From Maribacter polysiphoniae (lineage in GTDB: Bacteria > Bacteroidota > Bacteroidia > Flavobacteriales > Flavobacteriaceae), in the NCBI RefSeq assembly GCF_003148665.1, contig NZ_QGGQ01000002.1, positions 372,001-436,000 on the forward strand: a stretch of 64,000 bases of DNA, read 5' to 3'. The first letter of the stretch is position 1, and the number at the start of each line of letters is the position of its first letter. The notes beneath the pieces are model-generated. The model was not told the origin of the DNA, searched no databases, and worked only from the letters and a program-made list of their open reading frames with translations. The translations under genes were made by a program, and so were the position numbers. This document shows positions 1 through 7,944 of this stretch, one piece after another.

Positions 1-502
1 AATAATTAAGAAAGGCTCTCCGAAAATCATCCTACAGAAAAGTATGATTTACCTCTCTTTATCAGTAAAGACCTTTGGCTCCAATAATCTTATTTTTTCT
101 CATTTAGAAAGTTCTATGAATGTTCGCAATACTGATTTTCATATGCGACACTTTTCTTAAAACTACCTCAAATATTCATGTTATTGTGAAAAGAGTCAGG
201 CATTGAATCAATGCCAATAATATCAATAGTATATTTGACCTATAGGGACATAGACCTAAGCTATATTCTTTCTTTGACGCCTTACAGATAGTTTTCAAAA
301 GACTATTCGATTCTTTAATACCTTACTCCAATTCCCAATACATAATTCAATCTTTTCATAATCATGTATTTTATTTGTGAAACCTGCTTGCAAAACAAGA
401 CAGATGTATTAGAACAAAAATTTTCATCACACCATAAAAAGAACCTCCAGCCCTCCAAAAAAAAATAGATTCAAGCTATTTTTTAAACAACTCGTATGAA
501 AG
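1..502. other. AT-rich intergenic region without a gene
   Basis: About 500 bp of AT-rich sequence lies beyond the end of the glycosidase operon. I see no open frame that reads like protein, no tRNA and no repeat shared with the rest of the window. The only structured element is a short AT-rich hairpin next to the GH47 stop codon, listed separately. Confidence 0.6.
461..483 (-). terminator. possible weak terminator of the N-glycan operon
   Basis: The arms AAAAATAG and CTATTTTT surround a 7-nt loop about 20 bp past the stop of the last operon gene. The stem is AT-rich, so it is only a weak candidate for an intrinsic terminator. Confidence 0.3.
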
Positions 503-1945
503 CTATTTCACCTGGTATCCCAATCTTTCCGGGGCCTGTTCGGCATCAAAATCCGATTTTTTGAAAGTGTGGGCCTCCGTATTGAACACATGGTCCTCAA
601 AAACAAAATCCCCCTGTGAAAAACCGATATAGAAATACTTCATGGTTTCGGCAAAGAAATACGTGGCCAAATAGTCCTTGGGCTCCTTGGTCCTAACATC
701 ATTGATCGAGTGAAAGGCAACCTCCCCTTTACAGTGCTTTTTTATATCCCTCCAATATTTTTGAAGCATATCCATGTATTCATCCTTTCCTGTTATTTCA
801 TGTAAATAGTAGGCAGATTCTATGATTTCCGGATTGATCTCAAAATTGGCATATTCAACGGTATCCTTTCCATAATGATATCTGGTCGGTAACATTTCGT
901 ATTTGTCCCAAAGCCAGTCCCACGTTGCCTCGGATTTTTCCGCAGCCTCCACATCACCGGATACCGCCTGTATTGCCGGCCAGAAGGCATCGTAAAGGGA
1001 AACGGACCTCTTTAGGTTTTCACCGGTATGCATATCCACAATCGTGTAAAAGGTTCTTCCTTTATATTCATCCAAAAGATAGGTGTTGATCTTATCCAGG
1101 CTATAGTCCCAAATTTCCTTGATCTCGGGATCTGGGAATATCATATAACTTTTGTACATATACTCATAATAGGCATCTACCCCAGCTTGCAAATGGTGCC
1201 ATTGGGTACCTTCCCATTCCCCGGTAACCACATTGATATTTTCCCCAGGCAATCCTATTTCCGACTTTCGTTCAAAAACGGCTTTTGTGGCCCCCTTTGC
1301 TGCTTGGTAATATTTTGGGTCTTTGGTGTAATAACTTAAAATTCCGAACTCAAACAAATAGGTCGCAGCCTGTGCCACATTGACGACATCGCCCTTACCC
1401 TCGCCGTGGTTACCCCCGGTTTTACCCGTCCTAAGATTTACGGAATGAAAAGGAATACCTGTGGGGGAATCAAAAGCCGGTAATATCCGATCCCCAAAAT
1501 CCCTTGCCTTTTCAAGAATCGCCTCATTCCGGGTATAATGATACATCGATAGGAGGCCTCCCAAAATCCTGATATTTACCTCAAAGACCTGAACATACTG
1601 ATCTTTATCAAAATCCATGGCCAGGGCATAGTCCTCAATTTCCTTGGCCTCTTTATCCAAGCCCATTACTTTTAAAGTACTATAGGCATCTATTGGCGAA
1701 ATACCCAAGGAATGTTCATACCAATCAAAGGACTTTTTAGAAAGTGGCAGCAATACATCATGACCCCATGCGTAGGTTCTATAATCATTCCACGAACGCA
1801 AGGTCTCGGCCTTGATCTCAGCTTGTAATGCCGTTATTGCCGAATCCTTTTCTTTCCCAGGAGTCCCAACTTTTGATGAGTTGACCTCTGATTTACATGA
1901 AACAAATGATAGGACCACAAGGGCCTTCAATACTATATTTTTCAT
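503..1945 (-). CDS. GH47 alpha-1,2-mannosidase, lipoprotein
   Basis: 480-aa enzyme predicted to hydrolyse alpha-1,2-mannosyl linkages of Man9-type N-glycans by inversion with Ca2+. GH47 hallmarks: AWGHD near residue 59, the run from VFEVNIRILGGLL to PTGIPFHSVNL, NPEIIESAYYL, and close to the C-terminus FNTEAH (about residue 455), whose Thr binds calcium in the family. The start was set at 1945 because MKNIVLKALVVLSFVSC is a good lipoprotein signal (Cys17). An upstream in-frame ATG at 1981 would add charged residues and overlap the previous gene. It is the last gene of the nine-gene operon, 10 bp after a GH92 gene. GH47 is mostly eukaryotic and is known from few bacteria, so acquisition by transfer is possible. 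Attachment to a membrane follows from the lipobox; which membrane is not shown. Confidence 0.9.
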   Translation of the reverse strand: MKNIVLKALVVLSFVSCKSEVNSSKVGTPGKEKDSAITALQAEIKAETLRSWNDYRTYAWGHDVLLPLSKKSFDWYEHSLGISPIDAYSTLKVMGLDKEAKEIEDYALAMDFDKDQYVQVFEVNIRILGGLLSMYHYTRNEAILEKARDFGDRILPAFDSPTGIPFHSVNLRTGKTGGNHGEGKGDVVNVAQAATYLFEFGILSYYTKDPKYYQAAKGATKAVFERKSEIGLPGENINVVTGEWEGTQWHHLQAGVDAYYEYMYKSYMIFPDPEIKEIWDYSLDKINTYLLDEYKGRTFYTIVDMHTGENLKRSVSLYDAFWPAIQAVSGDVEAAEKSEATWDWLWDKYEMLPTRYHYGKDTVEYANFEINPEIIESAYYLHEITGKDEYMDMLQKYWRDIKKHCKGEVAFHSINDVRTKEPKDYLATYFFAETMKYFYIGFSQGDFVFEDHVFNTEAHTFKKSDFDAEQAPERLGYQVK

Positions 1946-1955
1946 TCTTATTCTT

Positions 1956-4181
1956 TTAATCGATTTGGATTTTTGAAGCATTTACTAATTTTTTGTGGGA
2001 TATAAAATATTCTTTATGGGGTTTCCCATTGATAAGGATTTCACCGATAGGCTCCTTATTTTCGACCGTATTGGACAATATCACAAGCTTTCTCCCCTTA
2101 TAGTATTCATCATCCAAATGAATCGTTATTTTATCAAATTTAGGCTTGACCAAAGCATACATGGGTGCCGCGGGGTTCACAGGATATATTCCCATCATGG
2201 AAAAAACGGCCCAGGCCGACATGGTACCGGTATCGTCATTTCCAGGAATACCATCCGGACTGTTCTTAAAATGTTCGTCCAATAGATCCGATACCAATTT
2301 TTGGGCCCTATATTCTTTCCCCTTCACATAATTGAAAAGATAGGGATAGGCAATATCCGGTTCATTGGCCATATCAAACTGGCCCTTGTCGAATACATCC
2401 TGTAATCGTTGTGCAAAAGGTTTTGGTCCTCCCATTAATTTCATCAACCCTTTAATATCATGGGGAACCATAAAGGTATACTGCCATGCATTGCCCTCGA
2501 TAAAACCAAGGTTCTTTTCAAAATTGGCCCCCGACTCGGGATTATAGGGAGTTAACCAACTACCATCATCATTTCGGGGCCTAAGGAGGTTGAATTCCTT
2601 ATCGAACAATTTCCGATACGAAATGGCCCTTTTACCAAAACGCTTATAATCGCTTTGTTCCCCCATTTCCTTTGCCAATTGGGCTATGGCATAATCGGCA
2701 ATATTATACTCTTGGGTGGTGGACACCGATCCACTATTGGTGGTTTTTGTGGTGAGATATCCCTTCGTAATATAATCTTGAAGTCCGGGCCGTAACGGAT
2801 TGTCCTTTAATTGCCCAGCGCTTTTCAGCATGGCCTTATAGGCCTTTTCCACATCAAAATCACGGATTCCCTTTAAATACGTATCCGCAATAATAATTCC
2901 CGCTGGGTCACCGACCATGGTTGTCGTTTCGGTGGCATTTAATTCCCATTTGGGAAGCCAACCACTTTCATCATAGATCTGAAGCATACTCTTCACCATA
3001 TCCGATTGCTGTTTGGGATATACCAAACTCATCAATTGGTGTAAATTGCGATAGGTATCCCAAAGGGAAAATACCGTATACCGGGTACCTTTCGTTTTTA
3101 AGGTCTCCCGGGTTTTCATTTTGGGGTAGTCCCCATTGACATCGTTCAAGGTATTCGGATGTATCAAGGTATGGTACAAAGCGGTGTAAAATACAGTCTT
3201 ATCCTCTTCGCTCCCTCCTTCAACCTCGATCTTGGACAGGTATTGGTTCCATTCCTTTCGCGCATCAAGCAATATTCCATCAAAAGTCCTATCCAACGTT
3301 TCCTTTTCCAAATTCTCCCTGGCATTATCCAAACTAACGTATGAAATGCCGATTTTCATTTCCACTTGTGTCGGACTATCAAAATTGTAACGCATGTAGG
3401 CGCCAATGCTATCACCGACCACTTCCTTGGTAAAACCTTTCATCAGTCGGGTTTTACCATTATATCCCATCCATTCAGATTCGACTCCCTTATATGTTGT
3501 GGGCTTTTTCCAAACCCCAAATTCATCCGCAGCTTTGGAGAATCGCGCTACGAAATATACAGGGTAGGCTTCTTCCGGCTTATAATAGCAAAAGGAACCT
3601 ACGGAACGTACTCCCTCGATTTCCGTGGCAGATACCACTTTAACATTGGCACCTTCCTCATTGGTCAGCCCCAATCCCAAATTGAGTAGAATATTCGACT
3701 CCCCAGCAGGAAATGAATACTTACTGACCCCTACCCTCGTGGTTGCCGTGGCCTCCACCTTAATATTATATTTGTCCAAAACATTGGAATAATAGCCTAC
3801 CTGGCTAATCTCATTGGAATAGGTACTACCATACTCCAGGTGGTCGGTAATGATCTTACCCGTAGTCGGCATCGTCAAAATGACCCCTAATTCCGGGCAG
3901 CCCACCCCACTCAGATTCACATGGCTAAAACCCGTTAAAAAGGTGTTCTCGTGTACATAAGGGGTAGATAGCCATCGACTGTCTTTCTCCAAGGGAAGAT
4001 TTTGAGGCCCTGCCACATTGAAGGGAGATACATTTGCCATACCACGGACTGCAATTGGCCCTGGATTGGTGGTTCCGAAATTGGAGGTGCCGATAAAAGG
4101 GTTCACATAGTCGACAGGGGACTTTTGGGCCCACGAAATACTAAAAATCAACAAAAATACTACTGTTAGTTTATACTGCAT
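1956..4181 (-). CDS. GH92 exo-alpha-mannosidase (secreted, divergent HGNEP region)
   Basis: 741-aa Ca2+-dependent alpha-mannosidase with a type I signal peptide (cleavage expected near SWAQ), unlike the other three GH92 proteins here, which are lipoproteins. The N-terminal beta-sandwich opens with YVNPFIGT (about residue 25). The catalytic (alpha/alpha)6 part has EGNAWQY (about 562, general acid Glu in the family) and GNDDTGTMSAW (about 647, base Asp). The stretch that reads HGNEPSHH in alpha-1,2-type members is MANEPDIA here (about 604). The +1 subsite therefore differs and another linkage (alpha-1,3 or alpha-1,6) is plausible, though not proven. It lies between the PNGase F-like gene and the GH47 gene in the operon. 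Confidence 0.93.
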   Translation of the reverse strand: MQYKLTVVFLLIFSISWAQKSPVDYVNPFIGTSNFGTTNPGPIAVRGMANVSPFNVAGPQNLPLEKDSRWLSTPYVHENTFLTGFSHVNLSGVGCPELGVILTMPTTGKIITDHLEYGSTYSNEISQVGYYSNVLDKYNIKVEATATTRVGVSKYSFPAGESNILLNLGLGLTNEEGANVKVVSATEIEGVRSVGSFCYYKPEEAYPVYFVARFSKAADEFGVWKKPTTYKGVESEWMGYNGKTRLMKGFTKEVVGDSIGAYMRYNFDSPTQVEMKIGISYVSLDNARENLEKETLDRTFDGILLDARKEWNQYLSKIEVEGGSEEDKTVFYTALYHTLIHPNTLNDVNGDYPKMKTRETLKTKGTRYTVFSLWDTYRNLHQLMSLVYPKQQSDMVKSMLQIYDESGWLPKWELNATETTTMVGDPAGIIIADTYLKGIRDFDVEKAYKAMLKSAGQLKDNPLRPGLQDYITKGYLTTKTTNSGSVSTTQEYNIADYAIAQLAKEMGEQSDYKRFGKRAISYRKLFDKEFNLLRPRNDDGSWLTPYNPESGANFEKNLGFIEGNAWQYTFMVPHDIKGLMKLMGGPKPFAQRLQDVFDKGQFDMANEPDIAYPYLFNYVKGKEYRAQKLVSDLLDEHFKNSPDGIPGNDDTGTMSAWAVFSMMGIYPVNPAAPMYALVKPKFDKITIHLDDEYYKGRKLVILSNTVENKEPIGEILINGKPHKEYFISHKKLVNASKIQID

Positions 4182-4228
4182 GTTACCTGATTTTTAACCT
4201 CTTAAACCCTAAATGAATATATGTTAAG

Positions 4229-5557
4229 TTACTCTGTGTATGTGATATATGCTGAAACAAGCCAATGATTGAATTGGTCCTTTTTATTGGCGGTCCCAGG
4301 TATTTTAACCTGTAATCCGTGCAATCCCTTTTTAAGTTCCCCCAAGGGAATCCTATAGGGCATTACACTAGAACCGGGGCACCAATTTGACCTTGATAGG
4401 TCAGAAGAAGCCAAACGTTCTTCAATTTCCTTGAATTCCCGTTCAAAATTTTCATTGTAGGCATAAGCGGAATCTTTCTTCGTCCATACCCCGGAAGAAG
4501 GGTTAAACCTTCTGAATGAAGCACAATCATCCCGCCAGGGGATCTTGCTTAACACCAATTTTGAATCCAAAAACACTTCGTTTTTTAATTTAATGAATTC
4601 ATCGCCTCCACTATGACCTCCATGCCCTGTTGTTGTATAATACAAATCCACATTCCTCAATTCCTGTTTTGTCCTAAAATCCAAATCAAGGGTCGTGGCA
4701 GCAAAGAAATCCGGTATTTTTTGACCCTCAACATAGTACACCGTATTCAGTAAGGGCATAACTTTCAATTTAGGTCTTGGCCTTCCTGAATATTTTAATG
4801 ATACATCCACGGAATACCCTTCGGGGGTCCAGGTATCTATCCATATTCCAATATAGAACTCCCCGGTTACCACAGATTCCAGTTCGGAGATATCCTTCTC
4901 CCAAACTACTTCGTTTTCCCATTTGGGGATATAGACCGGTCTGTTATATTCGATTTTGGGATACTTTTTTTCATCACTATAATGTCCTACCCCAAACGGG
5001 GACATAAAACGCATTAATTCCAATGCGGGCACATAATCATCGGTTTTCAAAATCCCTCCATACCCCTTATCCACAATCGAATTTTCAGGAAACTTTTCCT
5101 TACCTAAGGATACATCGACAACATCTATGAGTTCTGGATTGGTAACTACAAAACAGGAGCCGGATTTATCCCACTTATCCCCATTGGACCTGAGCTTGAC
5201 CTCAACCGAAACATCAGTTCCCTTCTTATAAACAGGGACTTTTATTTTTCTATAAATTACGCGTCCATTTTGCAATCTTTTCACCGTAGTGGTATCCCCT
5301 GTTTCACCCCCAAAATTTACAGGCTGATTCTTAAAAACCCCAACACTGAATTCTTTAGGTTCCTGAAAAGGCGAATTATACTTTATAGGGTCAGTCCCTA
5401 ACCTACCACTATGTTGTCTTTCAACAAACCTTACACCATCAAGGTGTTCAGGGGTATTTAGACTAGCATAATCAACCGAGGGGTTTTGGGCCATGACCGA
5501 TGCACAAAGGAACCCAAAGATCAATACAAACAATATAAGTAGTACTCTGTTCTTCAT
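4229..5557 (-). CDS. PNGase F-like peptide-N-glycosidase (N-glycan amidase)
   Basis: 442-aa secreted protein (signal peptide ending near ASVMAQ). Aligned by eye to Elizabethkingia PNGase F, it has GDKWDKSG where the family has its catalytic Asp, RFMSPFGVG, IDTWTPEGYSVD, GGDEF (second acidic residue conserved) and SNWCPGSSV. PNGase F hydrolyses the GlcNAc-Asn amide and frees the whole N-glycan. One oddity is that the family's TETW motif (Glu118 in PNGase F) reads IDTW here, an E-to-D change. The protein is about 100 residues longer than PNGase F, mostly at the N-terminus. It sits among four GH92, one GH47 and one GH130 gene, which strongly supports an N-glycan role. Activity is inferred and not shown. 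Confidence 0.85.
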   Translation of the reverse strand: MKNRVLLILFVLIFGFLCASVMAQNPSVDYASLNTPEHLDGVRFVERQHSGRLGTDPIKYNSPFQEPKEFSVGVFKNQPVNFGGETGDTTTVKRLQNGRVIYRKIKVPVYKKGTDVSVEVKLRSNGDKWDKSGSCFVVTNPELIDVVDVSLGKEKFPENSIVDKGYGGILKTDDYVPALELMRFMSPFGVGHYSDEKKYPKIEYNRPVYIPKWENEVVWEKDISELESVVTGEFYIGIWIDTWTPEGYSVDVSLKYSGRPRPKLKVMPLLNTVYYVEGQKIPDFFAATTLDLDFRTKQELRNVDLYYTTTGHGGHSGGDEFIKLKNEVFLDSKLVLSKIPWRDDCASFRRFNPSSGVWTKKDSAYAYNENFEREFKEIEERLASSDLSRSNWCPGSSVMPYRIPLGELKKGLHGLQVKIPGTANKKDQFNHWLVSAYITYTE

Positions 5558-5608
5558 AAAGTTATACCTTACAATTTCTTAATAACCAAAGTCCATAAAA
5601 CCCGTATT

Positions 5609-7942
5609 CTATTTTGAATTACTCAAGGAATAAGGCAATGCTTCCTCTGAAATGGCCCAATTCCTATTGGGGGCACTTCCCATTTCAAAAGAGAGTGTAC
5701 CTCCCTTTTGAACGGTCTCGGTTCCAATCCAAGTGGTATTGAATTCGGATCCATTCAACGAGGCACTTTGGATATAGGGTCTTCCCTTTCCGTTTGCATC
5801 TGCATTGATCGTAAAGGTGTTCCCATTCTGTAAATGCAATTTAACCTCATTGAACAATGGACTTCCAATAACATATTGATTGGTTGCCGGTGCCACAGGA
5901 TAAAAGCCCATAGCACTGAATACATACCAAGCCGAGGTCTGTCCGTTATCCTCATCACCACAATACCCATCAGGGGCAGGGGTATATAATTTGGTTAATA
6001 CCTCCCGAACTTTTTCCTGGGTCTTCCAAGGTTGTTTGGCATAATCATATAAATAGATCATGTGTTGTATGGGTTGGTTACCATGGGCATAGTTCCCCAT
6101 GTTCATGATCTGCATTTCCCGTATTTCATGAATGGTAAACCCGTAATAGGAATCGTCAAAATGGGGTGGCATTTCGAAAACACTGTCCAACATTCCCACA
6201 AATTCATCATCGCCCCCCATTAAATCGATAAGACCTTGCACATCATGAAAAACCGACCACGTATAGTGCAGGCTATTGCCCTCGGTAAAAGCATCACCCC
6301 ATTTTAAGGGATTGAAAGGGGTCTGAAACTGCCCATCCTTATTCTTGCCCCGCATCAATTTTGTCGATGGGTCGAATAGGTTTTTATAATTCAATGACTT
6401 ATCGTAATACACTTGGGCCAGACTATCCTTACCCATCGATTGTGCCATTTGGGCAATCGTAAAATCGGCATAGGCATATTCTAGGGTACGTGCCGCATTT
6501 TCATTAATACCCACATCATAGGGCACATAACCTAGTTCATTATAATAATCGAGTCCTGCACGACCTACACTGTTGACCGGCCTACCCTCACTTTGGGTGG
6601 CATTTTTCAGTACGGCCTGCAATAGGGTTTCAGTATCAATACCTTTTACCCCGTTCAAATAGGCATCGGCGATAATAGGAGCGGAATTGGATCCGATCAT
6701 ACAATCGCGATGGCCTGGACTGGCCCATTCGGGCAACCATCCTGATTCTTTATACGTATTGGCCAAGCCGTCCATAATCTGCGCATTAATATCGGGATAC
6801 ATCATATTGAAAAATGGAAATACCGCCCTAAACGTATCCCAAAATCCGTTATCGGTGAACATATAACCATCTTCTACCTTACCGTTATACGGACTATAGT
6901 GTACCACTTTATTATTCGCATCGAATTCATAGAATTTTCTGGGGAACAGTAGTACCCTGTACAAACAGGAATAGAAGGTTTTCAACTCATCGGTATTTGA
7001 GGAAGTGACCTCGATCCTACCCAGTTCCTTTTCCCAGGCCGCAGTGGCCTTTTCCCTGGTCGCCTCAAAAGTATCCGTTCCGATTTCACGATTTAAGTTG
7101 AGTTGCGCCTGTTCAGGACTAATGAAGGAAGATGCCACTTTTACATGTACGGCCTGTCCTTTCTTGGTCTTGAATCCGATAATGGCACCTACGTGATCCC
7201 CTTCGGCATCCAACGAATCTTCATTTAATTTCCAATCATCGTTCCAAGTATGGCCCACTTCGAAATCGGTATCGAATTCAGCCACAAAATAATTATGGAA
7301 ATTCTCAGGAACACCACCACTGTTATTTCTACAATACCCGATGATCTTTCTTTCCTTCGGCAATATTTTCACCATAGAACCCTTATTGAAGGCATCCAAC
7401 ATTATAAAGGACTTTTCATTTTCAGGAAAAGTAAACTTAAAATGAGCGGCCCGTTCTGTTGGCGTCACCTCAGCGACGACATCATAATCGGCCAAATACA
7501 CACTGTAATAATCGGGTCGTACGGTTTCCGCCTTGTGTGAGAAATAAGATTCACGCTCGTCTTCCTTGTATTTTAAATCGCCCGTTACCGCCATTAGGGA
7601 AAATGCCGCATAATCATTGATCCATGGACTGGGCTGGTGGGTTTGTTTTATACCCCTGATTTTTTTGTCATGGTACTTGTAGGTCCACCCATCCCCCATC
7701 TTTGAGGTCATGGGGGTCCAAAAATTCATGCCCCAGGGGGTGGCAATGGCCGGATAGGTATTTCCGTTTGAAAGACTAAAATCCGAATCGGTCCCCATGA
7801 GCGGATTAACATAGCCCAATACCTCCGCCGTGCCGCTTTTTTCGTTTGCAGCTTCACTAGAAGCCCTTTCTTCACATGCAGCAAAAAGAAAAAGTGCTGC
7901 CATGCCCACAATACTTGTTTTCAGTTGTTTTCCGATTTCCAT
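5609..7942 (-). CDS. GH92 exo-alpha-mannosidase lipoprotein, HGNQP variant
   Basis: 777-aa GH92 enzyme with lipobox LFAAC near residue 22. It has YVNPLMGT at the start of the beta-sandwich, EGNSLHYTW (about 554) in place of the usual EGNAWQY, and GDEDNGQTSAW (about 662). The HGNEP motif reads HGNQP (Gln about 623). In characterised GH92 enzymes the His-Glu pair of this motif contacts the +1 sugar of alpha-1,2 substrates, so Gln together with the changed WQ-to-LH pair points to a different linkage or substrate. It starts 2 bp after the stop of the upstream GH92 gene, so the two are surely cotranscribed. Confidence 0.93.
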   Translation of the reverse strand: MEIGKQLKTSIVGMAALFLFAACEERASSEAANEKSGTAEVLGYVNPLMGTDSDFSLSNGNTYPAIATPWGMNFWTPMTSKMGDGWTYKYHDKKIRGIKQTHQPSPWINDYAAFSLMAVTGDLKYKEDERESYFSHKAETVRPDYYSVYLADYDVVAEVTPTERAAHFKFTFPENEKSFIMLDAFNKGSMVKILPKERKIIGYCRNNSGGVPENFHNYFVAEFDTDFEVGHTWNDDWKLNEDSLDAEGDHVGAIIGFKTKKGQAVHVKVASSFISPEQAQLNLNREIGTDTFEATREKATAAWEKELGRIEVTSSNTDELKTFYSCLYRVLLFPRKFYEFDANNKVVHYSPYNGKVEDGYMFTDNGFWDTFRAVFPFFNMMYPDINAQIMDGLANTYKESGWLPEWASPGHRDCMIGSNSAPIIADAYLNGVKGIDTETLLQAVLKNATQSEGRPVNSVGRAGLDYYNELGYVPYDVGINENAARTLEYAYADFTIAQMAQSMGKDSLAQVYYDKSLNYKNLFDPSTKLMRGKNKDGQFQTPFNPLKWGDAFTEGNSLHYTWSVFHDVQGLIDLMGGDDEFVGMLDSVFEMPPHFDDSYYGFTIHEIREMQIMNMGNYAHGNQPIQHMIYLYDYAKQPWKTQEKVREVLTKLYTPAPDGYCGDEDNGQTSAWYVFSAMGFYPVAPATNQYVIGSPLFNEVKLHLQNGNTFTINADANGKGRPYIQSASLNGSEFNTTWIGTETVQKGGTLSFEMGSAPNRNWAISEEALPYSLSNSK

Positions 7943-7944
7943 AA

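Noticed and set aside
1028-1339. Open frames on the plus strand inside the glycosidase operon
   Set aside because: They are shadows of the minus-strand GH genes; codon pattern and motifs support only the minus strand.
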